From an uncultured Pelagimonas sp. (lineage in GTDB: Bacteria > Pseudomonadota > Alphaproteobacteria > Rhodobacterales > Rhodobacteraceae), in the NCBI RefSeq assembly GCF_947498515.1, contig NZ_CANMKO010000005.1:1-64000 (forward strand): DNA of 64,000 nt, read 5' to 3'. This document shows, in pieces, positions 46,248 to 55,236 of this stretch (positions are counted from its first letter, which is position 1; the number at the start of each line of letters is the position of its first letter). A program made the position numbers and the translations under genes. The notes under the pieces are model-generated. The model was given only the letters and a program-made list of their open reading frames with translations. It was not told the origin of the DNA and searched no databases.

Positions 46248-47128
46248 CTGTTTTTTCTCGCCGCCGATTTTTGACCATAGCCGCCGCATCCGGCGCTTTG
46301 GCGGCTAGCCCCCTGTCTGCGGCGACGCCGATGGCGCGCTGGTCAGGTCGGGCGTTGGGCGCTGGCGCGTCGATGCAATTGGTTGGGCTTGATGACACCG
46401 CTGCAAGTGCGGTCTTTGCCGAAGTTGAGGCCGAAATCCTGCGGCTTGAGGCGATTTTCAGCCTGTACCAACCCGCTAGTGAGTTATCGCGCCTGAACCG
46501 TGATGGCGTGCTTGAGGCCCCATCGTTTGATCTGTTGCAGGTGCTGAGCCTGTCGACGCGCCTGCATGCGGCCACCGGTGGCCGGTTCGATCCGAGCATT
46601 CAGCCGCTTTGGCATGCCAAGGCAACACGGGGTGACGTTGAGGCGGCCAAAGCCTTGATCGGTTGGGACCAAGTCCAATATGACAGCGCGCGCGTGACCC
46701 TTGGCAAAGGTCAGGCATTGACCTTCAACGGCATCGCCCAAGGCTATATCACCGACAAGATCGCGGCGCGTCTGCGTGAACATGGGCTACGTGATGTTCT
46801 GGTCGATATGGGGGAGGTCATGGGCCTTGGCACCCGCGCCGATGGCACTCCTTGGAAGCTCGGCGTGACCACTCCCACCGGCGAAATCGTGCAACGGGTT
46901 CAGTTAAGCGATCGCGCCATTGCGACCTCGGCCGCTGAGGGCACCGTTTTGGCCGAGGGGTCGCATATTCTGCATCCCGCTGGCCAGATGTCGGCCCATG
47001 GTCTTGTCTCGGTCTCTGCATCAACCGCGGCTTTGGCCGATGGCTTGTCGACGGCGCTCTGCCTGATGGGCGACGCATCCGAGGTTTTGGCCCAGTTCCC
47101 GGATGCGAAACTAGAGTTTCGCGCCTAA
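46244..47128 (+). CDS. nosX: NosX, ApbE-family FMN transferase
   Basis: 294 residues. Twin-arginine-like leader SRRRFLTIAAASGALAASP. The ApbE (FAD:protein FMN transferase) core includes EAIFSLYQPASELSRLN, FNGIAQGYITDKIAARL, VDMGEVMGLG and the late STALCLMG segment. It attaches FMN to NosR's periplasmic Thr. It is the last gene of nosRZDFYLX; its stop codon overlaps that of the convergent uxuA. Confidence 0.94.
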   Translation: MTVFSRRRFLTIAAASGALAASPLSAATPMARWSGRALGAGASMQLVGLDDTAASAVFAEVEAEILRLEAIFSLYQPASELSRLNRDGVLEAPSFDLLQVLSLSTRLHAATGGRFDPSIQPLWHAKATRGDVEAAKALIGWDQVQYDSARVTLGKGQALTFNGIAQGYITDKIAARLREHGLRDVLVDMGEVMGLGTRADGTPWKLGVTTPTGEIVQRVQLSDRAIATSAAEGTVLAEGSHILHPAGQMSAHGLVSVSASTAALADGLSTALCLMGDASEVLAQFPDAKLEFRA

Positions 47129-48324
47129 GACGCGCAAGCCGCCATCACGCCTCGCAATTCCGCCAGCCCGCGCATCCGCCCCAAAAGCGGATAACCGGGC
47201 TGACCTCCTTGTTGCAGATCATAGAGCAGGTCCTGACCATGGTCGGGCCGCATCGGGATTTGCCAATCGCTGCGCCCTTGCGCCTTGCGCTTGGCTTCTT
47301 CGGCCATCAGCGCGCGGATTGTGGCCACCATGTTGGTGTCACCATTAAGGTGTAAGTCCTCGTAAAAGCTGGATTTGTCGCCATCATGTGGGGCAATCCG
47401 CGTGGTATTGCGCAGATGTGCAAAATGGATGCGATCGCCAAGCCGTTCGACAAAGCGCACCGGATTAAACGCCGGATCAACCCCCAGCGAGCCGGTGCAA
47501 AAGGTGATCCCTGAGGCCGGGCTATCAACGGCGGCACAGATTTTCGCATAATCTTCTTCGGTCGACATGATGCGCGGCAACCCCAACAAGGGAAACGGTG
47601 GATCATCGGGATGGCAACACAGGCGCAGCCCAAGCTCCTCGGCCAAGGGCGTCACTTCGTTTAGAAAATCCACCAGATTGGCGCGCAATTGATCGGCGGA
47701 AATGGCGTCATAACTGGCGAGATGGCCGCGCACGTCCTCAAGCGACCAATTGTCATTTGCACCGGGCAATCCGGCAACAATGTTATTTTGCAACATACGT
47801 TGTTGGATGTCATCCAAACCGTCAAACCGGGCTTTGGCGGTGGCGATTGTCTCGGCACTAAACTCCGCCTGTGCGGCGGGGCGTTCTAGGATGAAAAGGT
47901 CAAAAGCAGCGAAATCAACGACGTCAAAATGCATCGCGGTACCGCCATGGGGCATTTTCTTGGCCAGATCGGTGCGGGTCCAATCCAAAACCGGCATAAA
48001 GTTGTAACAAATCACCTCAAGCCCACAGGCCGCCAGATTGCGCATACTTTCGCGATAAGCCTCGATATGGGCGTGATAATCCGGGCCTTTGGTTTTGATG
48101 GTTTCCGACACCGGAAGGCTTTCGACCACCTCCCAAGTGATGCCGGTAGGGCCAGTGTTAGGGTGGGCAATTTCGCGTTGGCGTTTTTTGATGTCTTCCT
48201 GCGTCCAAACCGCACCGGGAAGGATGTGATGAAGGGCCGACACCACGCCTTCGACACCCACCTGAGGCAGGGCCGCCATGTCTATTATGTCCGCTGGTCC
48301 AAACCATCGCCAAGTCTGCCGCAT
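47125..48324 (-). CDS. uxuA: Mannonate dehydratase
   Basis: Turns D-mannonate into 2-keto-3-deoxygluconate in glucuronate breakdown. 399 residues, the usual UxuA length. Family features: MRQTWRWFGPADIIDM at the N-terminus, GLEVICYNFMPVLDWTRTDL, LCCHPDDPP (metal ligands) and RPDHGQDLLYD near the C-terminus. GGGAG lies upstream of the start. A TGGTATACCA palindrome lies 37 bp upstream, the core of UxuR/ExuR sites. Other uronate genes are not in the window except a fuconolactonase-like gene 2 kb away. Confidence 0.95.
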   Translation of the reverse strand: MRQTWRWFGPADIIDMAALPQVGVEGVVSALHHILPGAVWTQEDIKKRQREIAHPNTGPTGITWEVVESLPVSETIKTKGPDYHAHIEAYRESMRNLAACGLEVICYNFMPVLDWTRTDLAKKMPHGGTAMHFDVVDFAAFDLFILERPAAQAEFSAETIATAKARFDGLDDIQQRMLQNNIVAGLPGANDNWSLEDVRGHLASYDAISADQLRANLVDFLNEVTPLAEELGLRLCCHPDDPPFPLLGLPRIMSTEEDYAKICAAVDSPASGITFCTGSLGVDPAFNPVRFVERLGDRIHFAHLRNTTRIAPHDGDKSSFYEDLHLNGDTNMVATIRALMAEEAKRKAQGRSDWQIPMRPDHGQDLLYDLQQGGQPGYPLLGRMRGLAELRGVMAACAS

Positions 48325-48360
48325 CGTCTCACTCCCTTATGGTACCGCTACCGGTGGTCT

Positions 48361-48370
48361 TGGTATACCA
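48361..48370. promoter_or_regulatory. UxuR/ExuR-like palindrome upstream of uxuA
   Basis: TGGTATACCA, a perfect 10-bp palindrome, 37 bp before the uxuA start. It is the core of the E. coli UxuR/ExuR site. A partial copy (ATGGTACCG) lies at 48339-48347. No GntR-type gene lies within the window. Confidence 0.65.
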
Positions 48371-48430
48371 TCAGCTTTGGCCAGAGCAAGGGTGCGAATG
48401 GGCCGGCTTGATACGGGCTTGGCGAGCTTC

Positions 48431-48895
48431 CTAGGCCGGTAAATCACGCCCATCTGCAAGGGCTTCCATGGTGATATAGGAGGTGACGGATTCAAGCTCA
48501 AAATCCCGGATCAAGCGCTGATATATCCGGTCAAAATCATTCATATCCCGCGCCACGATCTTGAGCATGTAATCATAGTCCCCGGCGATGCGGAAAAAGT
48601 CGATGACGTTCTCAATAGCAAGCACAGAACGGCGAAACGCATCAAGCCAGTCCGCCGAATGATGTCGGGTGCGCAGCATGACAAAAACAGTCAACCCCAA
48701 GCCAACAGCCTGCGGATCGAGCCGGATGGTTTGTCCGGTGATCACACCGATCTGGCGCAATTTGGTCAGCCGCCGCCAGCATGAGTTTTGCGACAGCCCG
48801 ACTTTCTCGGCCAATTCGCGTTGCGACAAGGACGCATCACGTTGCAAGGCGCGTAAGATAGCTTTGTCGAGGTTATCTAGGGTTTCATCGTTCAT
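48431..48895 (-). CDS. Lrp/AsnC-family regulator
   Basis: 154 residues. Winged helix-turn-helix (6-55; LDKAILRALQRDASLSQREL, recognition segment SQNSCWRRLTKL), then a RAM domain with VIDFFRIAGDYDYMLKIVA. It is divergent from the class V aminotransferase gene with 95 bp between starts, so regulation of that gene is likely. It is unrelated in detail to the Lrp-type protein by hpd, apart from family. Confidence 0.92.
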   Translation of the reverse strand: MNDETLDNLDKAILRALQRDASLSQRELAEKVGLSQNSCWRRLTKLRQIGVITGQTIRLDPQAVGLGLTVFVMLRTRHHSADWLDAFRRSVLAIENVIDFFRIAGDYDYMLKIVARDMNDFDRIYQRLIRDFELESVTSYITMEALADGRDLPA

Positions 48896-48990
48896 TTGAT
48901 AGTTAAAAGTCCTTATTGGCGTAGAAGTTGGTGAGGATTATTGAAAAGAGTAGGGGCATTCTCCTCCTAGCGCAACGCAGGAGACCTCAC

Positions 48991-50415
48991 ATGCCCCTTT
49001 CACTTGATCGATCATCCCCCTTTTTCGCCTTTCAAAAGCAAATAAATGGGAGCGACGTGCACGGTCGCCTAAGGGCGGGTTTGATTGGTGAGGGCATGGA
49101 ACTCTCCGGTCCGTTTGGTCCCAAGTCACTGATATACGCCGATTATGTGGCCTCTGGCCGTGCATTGGTTCAGGTCGAAGATTTTGTCACCCGCCACGTC
49201 TTGCCACACTATGCCAACAGCCATACCGAAGCCTCGTTCTGTGGTCAGCAAATGACGCGGTTACGGGCGCAGGCGCGCAAAATCATTGGTGCGCTGTGCG
49301 GCGCGGATGACAGGCACGCGGTGATTTTCACCGGATCGGGCGCGACCGCTGGACTTAACCGGTTGGTGCATTTGTTTGGCGCGGGGCCGGAGACGGTGGT
49401 TTTGATCGGCCCCTATGAGCACCATTCCAACATTCTGCCGTGGCGCGAAAGCGGCGCAACGGTGATCGAAATTCCAGAAGACGACAACGGTGGCCCTAAC
49501 ATGATGGCGCTCGAAGACGCCCTCAAGGCCAATCAAGGACGCCACATCATTGGCAGTTTCTCGGCGGCGTCCAATGTCACCGGGATCATGACCGATGTGA
49601 AAACCGTCAGCTGGATGTTGAAATCGCACGGTGCCTTGGCGATTTGGGATTACGCGGGCGGCGGCCCCTATATGAACATGGATATCGGCCTTGCCGACGC
49701 GATCGTGACCTCTCCGCACAAGTTCATTGGTGGGCCGGGGGCATCGGGCGTGATGATCCTACGCAAGGCCGCGGTGCGTCAAACCACGCCGAGTTTGCCG
49801 GGCGGCGGCACGGTGTCTTTTGTGTCGCCATGGGCGCATGATTACTCCGACGATCTTGCCACGCGCGAAGAGGCCGGCACCCCGAATGTGATCGGCGATA
49901 TTCGCGCTGCTTTGGCCTTTATGGTCAAGGATGCCATCGGTCAGCCGTTCATTTCTGATCGCTTGGCGGCTCTGCGCAAGCGTGCCTTGATGACATGGTA
50001 TCGCACGCCGGGATTGCGGATTTTGGGCAATTCCAAAGCCAACGCCTTGCCGATCTTTTCCTTTCAGATGCGCGATCCTTCTGGCGCATTGGTGCACCAA
50101 CAATTGGTGACACGCATGTTGTCCGATGCTTTTGGTATTCAGGCGCGCGGTGGTTGTGCTTGTGCTGGCCCCTATGCGCATCGTCTGCTTGACATCACAG
50201 CCGAGCAATCTGACCATCTGCGTTCTGAAATCTTGGCGGGGCAAGAGGTTGAGAAACCGGGGTGGACGCGACTTGGGTTTTCGCCGTTGATGAGCGACAC
50301 CAAGGTTGATCAAATCATCGACGCGGTTGCCGAATTGGCCCGCGATCCCCACGCTTTCAGCGGCTTTTACAAGCTTGATCCCCACACGGCCCGCTTTAGC
50401 CCCAAAGCCGCCTAA
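48991..50415 (+). CDS. Class V (PLP) aminotransferase, cysteine-desulfurase-like
   Basis: 474 residues from the ATG at 48991 (CAGGAG upstream). PLP fold type I, class V: the PLP Lys is in SPHKFIGGPGAS, with FSAASNVTG and WDYAGGGPYMNMDI around the cofactor Asp. A Cys-rich loop GGCACAGPYAH replaces the active-site Cys loop of IscS/SufS-type enzymes, and its two Cys could serve a lyase or desulfurase role. It could be a selenocysteine lyase-like, desulfurase or isopenicillin-N-epimerase-type enzyme. Divergent from an Lrp-type gene; no Fe-S assembly genes adjoin it. Confidence 0.85.
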   Translation: MPLSLDRSSPFFAFQKQINGSDVHGRLRAGLIGEGMELSGPFGPKSLIYADYVASGRALVQVEDFVTRHVLPHYANSHTEASFCGQQMTRLRAQARKIIGALCGADDRHAVIFTGSGATAGLNRLVHLFGAGPETVVLIGPYEHHSNILPWRESGATVIEIPEDDNGGPNMMALEDALKANQGRHIIGSFSAASNVTGIMTDVKTVSWMLKSHGALAIWDYAGGGPYMNMDIGLADAIVTSPHKFIGGPGASGVMILRKAAVRQTTPSLPGGGTVSFVSPWAHDYSDDLATREEAGTPNVIGDIRAALAFMVKDAIGQPFISDRLAALRKRALMTWYRTPGLRILGNSKANALPIFSFQMRDPSGALVHQQLVTRMLSDAFGIQARGGCACAGPYAHRLLDITAEQSDHLRSEILAGQEVEKPGWTRLGFSPLMSDTKVDQIIDAVAELARDPHAFSGFYKLDPHTARFSPKAA

Positions 50416-50436
50416 GCGCTGGGGCGATATGCGCAA

Positions 50437-51267
50437 TCAGATTCCGTAAAAGCGGGCGGCAGTTTGGCCAAGAATGTCGGCCTGTTCGTTAGGGCCGAGA
50501 TCAGAAATCATGTGTTGCAGGCACGTGAACCACTGCGAATAGGAGCCGTCCAACTCAAGCACCGGCCAATCGCTGCCCCACATTAGGCGCGATGGTCCAA
50601 AGCATGTGATCAGGTGATCAACGGTGGGTTTGAGAGTGTCCGCAGACCAGCCGGGGCCAAATTCGGTCGCCAGACCCGAAATTTTGCAATGCATTTGCGG
50701 ATGTTTGGCCAGTTTCGCCATGCCTTGTCGCCAGTCATCGCTCAAATCGGTGCCACCGCGAATGATGGGTTTGGCGGCATGGTCAATGACGATTGGCAAA
50801 GTCGGAATCGCCCAGGCCAGTTTGTCGATGCTGGGAAGGTGGCGCGGCTGGATCAGCGCGTCAAACCGCAGGCCCAGCTCTGGCAGCAACCGTAGGCTCT
50901 CCATCACATTGTGTTGCAAGATCCATTCGGGGTCTTCGATGCCTTGCAACACCGGACGCACACCCTTGATCACAGGGTGTTGTGCCAACTCCTTTAGGGT
51001 TTGCGGGGCGGTTGGGTCGCTGAGATCAAGCCAAGCGACAATGGCCCCGATAAAGGGGGCTTGCTCTGCCAGGCTCAGCATGAAGTCGTTTTCTGACACG
51101 GTCTCAGCGGCTTGAACCAAAACGGTTTTGTCGACATTCAAATGATCAAGGTATGGGGCGAGATGCGTGGGAAAATAGTCGCGCCGAATGCCCGAAATAC
51201 TATCATCGATCCAATCGGTCACTCCGCGATCGATCTGCCAGAAATGTTGATGGGCGTCGATGATCAT
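50437..51267 (-). CDS. Amidohydrolase-2 family, L-fuconolactonase-like
   Basis: 276 residues from the ATG at 51267 (GGAGAACC upstream). The metal-binding DAHQHFW at the N-terminus, the VIDHAAKP segment and MWGSDWPVLEL near the end match COG3618 lactonases such as L-fucono-1,5-lactonase and 2-pyrone-4,6-dicarboxylate lactonase. The sugar-lactone role is supported only loosely by the nearby uxuA. It stands alone and converges with the aminotransferase gene at a 21-bp gap. Confidence 0.82.
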   Translation of the reverse strand: MIIDAHQHFWQIDRGVTDWIDDSISGIRRDYFPTHLAPYLDHLNVDKTVLVQAAETVSENDFMLSLAEQAPFIGAIVAWLDLSDPTAPQTLKELAQHPVIKGVRPVLQGIEDPEWILQHNVMESLRLLPELGLRFDALIQPRHLPSIDKLAWAIPTLPIVIDHAAKPIIRGGTDLSDDWRQGMAKLAKHPQMHCKISGLATEFGPGWSADTLKPTVDHLITCFGPSRLMWGSDWPVLELDGSYSQWFTCLQHMISDLGPNEQADILGQTAARFYGI

Positions 51268-51462
51268 GTCAGGTTCTCCAATCGGACCGACGCCTGCCAA
51301 GGTCGTGCGACACGGCATTGGTGCAAGGTCGGCCTAGGGCGTCTGCGTTTCGGACGATAATGATTGGCGATGGGCGTTGGCACAAGGTCAAATCAAAACG
51401 TCGTTTAGCGTCCAATAAGAGCGACTCAGACAATTCTTGATGAGCGAGCAGCAAACACTCCG

Positions 51463-53352
51463 TCAGTGCGGCCTATAAAAGCCAAATCCGCTTTGACCCG
51501 ACCGTTTGACTTTATACATGGCGACATCGGATTGCTGCATTTGTCTTTCGTAATCGTAATCCGTCGCCTGGGCCAAGGAAATGCCGACACTACAGCCGAT
51601 TTCGAGATGCTTCCCTTCGATTTCGAAGGGCTGAGTAAGCGTTTCGACAATCACTTTCGCCAACCGTTCCAGAACGATGACGGCATCTTTAGGCGAGCAT
51701 TTCAACAAGATGGCAAATTCATCTCCGCCCAGTCGAGCAACAAGATCACCGGTGCGCACAGAGGCGCACAACCTGTCCGACACCTTTTGCAACAGCTTAT
51801 CGCCAACATGGTGGCCGTGGGTGTCGTTTATATTTTTGAACTTGTTGAGATCTAGCATGACCAGAGCGATTTCATCCCCATGCGCCAGAGCGTCCTTGGT
51901 CCAGGTGTTGAAATCTTCCTCTAATTTCAGGCGGTTCGGGAGGCCGGTTAGGGCGTCATGAAGTGAGGCATGCCGGACCTTTTCTTCGGCATTTGCGCGT
52001 TCGGTGATGTCGGTGTGGGTGCCGACCCAACCACCATCGGGCATAGGGGCATGAGTTGTCGCGATGATCCTGCCATTCCCAAGGCGGAACTCAGCAGAGA
52101 CGGGCTCTCCAAGGGCAAGTTGAGAATACAGACGCTCCAAATGCTCATGAACGTCAGGTTTGAAATCCCCTCGCTTTGCTTCGGCCTCCAAAAGCTCCTG
52201 TAGGGTTACCCCATAGCGAATTTCATGTTCAGGTTTGTTAAAAATCTCAATGTAATTGTCGTTCCATGTTGTCAGTCGAGAGTCGCTGTCAAACACGGAA
52301 ACACCTTGTTCCATTCGGTCCAAAATGGTGCGCAATTCCATGCTGGTTTTCTTGGCAATCGCCTCAGATTTCTGAATTTTATGTTCAAATTCCTTGCGAT
52401 CTGTGATGTCGCGGAAGGTGCCGATTAGACCGGTTACCTTGCCATCCTCGATCAACGGGGTGCCAACCGTATGGACCCATATTTTTCGCCCCTTGGCGGT
52501 CGTCAATTCGGCTTCGACATCCCAATCAATTTTGTTTTCGATGGCCTCGCCAACCACTGCCGAAATCATATCCGCCGATTCTGGTTCATAAAACGCCAAT
52601 GCAGTTTCAAGGCTGGGGTCATAATCCAGTGGGACATCGTGGATGCGTTTGGTTTGATCCGTCCAGAACAAGGTTTGCGTTTCGAGAGAAAGCTCCCAGC
52701 CGCCAACGCCAGAAACCTCGGTAATGCGATCCAACAATGACGCCGTGCGATGGGCCAATTTGGCCTTGTCGTTGACAGTTTTGGCCGCGTCGATCGCCAT
52801 TCGTTCACTCTCAAAAGTGCGCAATAACCCCTCGACGGCGATGCCAAGCAACTTCAATTGTTGTTCTTGCTTTTCCGTCAGAACGCGCGGTTTGCGATCA
52901 ATCACACAAAAGGAGCCGAGCTTGGTAACCCCGTCGGTCGAAATGGGGTAGCCGGCATAAAACCGAATATTGGGATCGCCTGTGACCAAGGGGTTGTCAC
53001 GGAAACGATCATCCTGATGGGCGTCTTCAACAACGAAAACCTCATCTCCATGCATAGCATGGGCGCAAAACGACACATCGCGCGACGTCGTATCGGCATC
53101 AAGGCCGTGTTTGGATTTGAACCATTGCTCGTCTTGACCAACGATGGACACCAAAGCGATCGGACAATCAAGAATGTCGGCCGCCAAAGCCGTGATTGCA
53201 TCAAATTCGGGCGTACGAGGAGAGCGGATCAGCTGCAACCAATCCAAATATTCCAAACGTTCGGCTTCATTTGCCAGAGGGGGGGCAATCATTCCGGTTC
53301 GCCCATTGCGCAAAGGTCCATCCATTTTCAAGTTGGGCAGGTCATTTGGCAT
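51463..53352 (-). CDS. GAF-PAS-PAS-GGDEF diguanylate cyclase
   Basis: 629 residues, no membrane segment. A GAF domain (about 50-175; FCAHAMHGDEVFVVEDA and GSFCVID) is followed by two PAS domains (about 200-320 and 345-460, the second followed by ITERANAEE). The C-terminal GGDEF domain (about 470-629) has an intact LGGDEFAIL active site and the NKFKNINDTHGHHVGD binding loop. It is therefore expected to make cyclic di-GMP; no EAL domain is present. RxxD-type inhibition was not located with certainty. Divergent from dctB with 159 bp between starts. Confidence 0.92.
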   Translation of the reverse strand: MPNDLPNLKMDGPLRNGRTGMIAPPLANEAERLEYLDWLQLIRSPRTPEFDAITALAADILDCPIALVSIVGQDEQWFKSKHGLDADTTSRDVSFCAHAMHGDEVFVVEDAHQDDRFRDNPLVTGDPNIRFYAGYPISTDGVTKLGSFCVIDRKPRVLTEKQEQQLKLLGIAVEGLLRTFESERMAIDAAKTVNDKAKLAHRTASLLDRITEVSGVGGWELSLETQTLFWTDQTKRIHDVPLDYDPSLETALAFYEPESADMISAVVGEAIENKIDWDVEAELTTAKGRKIWVHTVGTPLIEDGKVTGLIGTFRDITDRKEFEHKIQKSEAIAKKTSMELRTILDRMEQGVSVFDSDSRLTTWNDNYIEIFNKPEHEIRYGVTLQELLEAEAKRGDFKPDVHEHLERLYSQLALGEPVSAEFRLGNGRIIATTHAPMPDGGWVGTHTDITERANAEEKVRHASLHDALTGLPNRLKLEEDFNTWTKDALAHGDEIALVMLDLNKFKNINDTHGHHVGDKLLQKVSDRLCASVRTGDLVARLGGDEFAILLKCSPKDAVIVLERLAKVIVETLTQPFEIEGKHLEIGCSVGISLAQATDYDYERQMQQSDVAMYKVKRSGQSGFGFYRPH

Positions 53353-53511
53353 TCTTGTCTCAGACTCAATTTACAAACCGTTAACGACGATTGAGAGATA
53401 GGTATCCATCGGCAATCTGTCACTAACAGGCATCAGTTAATACTTTGCTGCAACGACAGGGTCTCTCAGGCACTACTTGCTTTTTTACGAAAAAACCGCC
53501 AGTCGAAAAGG

Positions 53512-55236
53512 ATGCGCAGACTGCCGTTCATTTTGTCGATCCTGGCCACCCTCATCGCTGCTATTGTGGTTTTTCGGGTGTCTTATGCCTATTTTCATTC
53601 CGAAGAGCTGTCGCGGGCGCAGGGCCGGTTGTCTTTGTACCAAAGCTCGGTCTCGGCCGAGATTGACCGATTTTCCCATCTCACCTTTGTTTTGGCGCGT
53701 GACAGCCATGTCATTGCCACGGCAGAAGGGCGCGCGACCGGGGCGCTTAACCAGCGTTTCGAAGAGTTTTCGCAACAGGCCGGCTTGGGTGCGATCTATC
53801 TTATGGCGCTTGATGGGGTGGCAATAGCGGCCTCAAATCACAACACCCCTTCTAGTTTTGTCGGCCAAAGCTATGCGTTTCGTCCTTATTTTCAGGATGC
53901 GCTAAGCGGTCGACAGGGGCGGTTTTATGCCATCGGCACAACCACTGGACTGCCGGGGTATTTCATTGCTGATGCGGTTGCGGGCCGCTCTGGTCCTAGC
54001 GGCGTTGTTGCGATCAAGATCGAGTTTTCCACCCTCGAGGACAGCTGGCGCAACTCGGGGGAACAGGTGTTGTTGGCTAACGAAGATGGGGTTGTCTTGC
54101 TGTCCTCTGATCCGGAGTGGCGCTACAAAACGCTTAACCCGCTGAGTGCGCAACAACGCGAAACAATCACTGCGGCGCGGCAATTTCCCGGTCAGGCGCT
54201 TAAAGAACTTGATTGGCAAGAACAGGCGGAGTCTTGGGCGCGGATTGGCCCGAACCGGCGTATTCATTTAACCACTGATGCGCTGCCGCATGGTTGGCAA
54301 TTGCACTATTTCGCCAGCGATGATCGCGCCGCCACCCGGAGTTGGTTGGTGACGGCCTTGGTGATTTTTGCGGCCGCTTTGGCCTTGATCGTGACACAGG
54401 TGCAACGCGCCCGTCGGGTGGGCGCGGCCCTGCGTCGGTCGGAAAGCGAAGAGGCCGAGCTGCGTAAAGCCAATGAACGTTTGGCCGTAGAGATTGAAGA
54501 TCGTCGTACCGCCGAACGTCGCTTGAAACGCACGCAAAGCGAGCTGGAACAGGCCAGCCGACTGGCCGCTTTGGGACAGCTATCCGCCTCTGTTACCCAT
54601 GAACTCGGTCAACCGATTGCCGCGATGCGCAATCATTTGGTTGCAGCTGAATTTGGCGGTCAGGCCCAGCCCGGCTTTCTTGGTAAAATCACCGGTTTGG
54701 TGGACCGTATGGAAGGGATCACCCGGCAACTTAAATTCTTTGCGCGCTCTGACAGCGAGGCGTTCAAGGAGTTTGATTTGCGCGATGCCGCTCGGGCCGC
54801 TCTGGCCTTGGTTGAACCCAATGTTACCACTTTGGGTGCGCAGATTACCATCGATATGCCCGAAAGCCCCGCAACCCTGCGCGGCAGCCGACTTCGCATT
54901 GAACAGGTCCTGACAAACCTGCTGCGCAACGCCTTGGACGCGGTCGAAGAGTGCGATGACCCATCCCTGTTTCTGACCATCGCCCGCACAGACACGGACA
55001 TCAGTTTTGAGCTGAGGGACAATGGCCATGGCCTTGGCGAAGCAACCCTAGTTGAGCTGCAAGAACCCTTTGTGACAACCCGCGAAAGCGGGCGTGGCAT
55101 GGGGCTTGGTCTGGCGATTTCCTCAAGCATTGTCCAAGATCACGGTGGCACCATGAGCGCGATGAATGCCGCCCAAGGCGGGGCGATATTCCGCGTCACC
55201 TTTCCCGTGCCGCCCTTAGAAAGCCCCTCAGAATGA
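53512..55236 (+). CDS. dctB: DctB-type sensor histidine kinase
   Basis: 574 residues. Membrane segments at about 5-25 and 278-297 enclose a periplasmic dCache-like sensor domain (FRPYFQDALSGRQGRFYAIG is its dicarboxylate-binding motif region). A coiled-coil linker (310-350) leads to the HisKA/HATPase core, with phospho-His363 in SVTHELGQPIAAMRNH and G boxes DNGHGLGEA and GRGMGLGLAISSSI. It senses C4-dicarboxylates such as succinate. Overlaps dctD by 4 bp. Confidence 0.9.
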   Translation: MRRLPFILSILATLIAAIVVFRVSYAYFHSEELSRAQGRLSLYQSSVSAEIDRFSHLTFVLARDSHVIATAEGRATGALNQRFEEFSQQAGLGAIYLMALDGVAIAASNHNTPSSFVGQSYAFRPYFQDALSGRQGRFYAIGTTTGLPGYFIADAVAGRSGPSGVVAIKIEFSTLEDSWRNSGEQVLLANEDGVVLLSSDPEWRYKTLNPLSAQQRETITAARQFPGQALKELDWQEQAESWARIGPNRRIHLTTDALPHGWQLHYFASDDRAATRSWLVTALVIFAAALALIVTQVQRARRVGAALRRSESEEAELRKANERLAVEIEDRRTAERRLKRTQSELEQASRLAALGQLSASVTHELGQPIAAMRNHLVAAEFGGQAQPGFLGKITGLVDRMEGITRQLKFFARSDSEAFKEFDLRDAARAALALVEPNVTTLGAQITIDMPESPATLRGSRLRIEQVLTNLLRNALDAVEECDDPSLFLTIARTDTDISFELRDNGHGLGEATLVELQEPFVTTRESGRGMGLGLAISSSIVQDHGGTMSAMNAAQGGAIFRVTFPVPPLESPSE

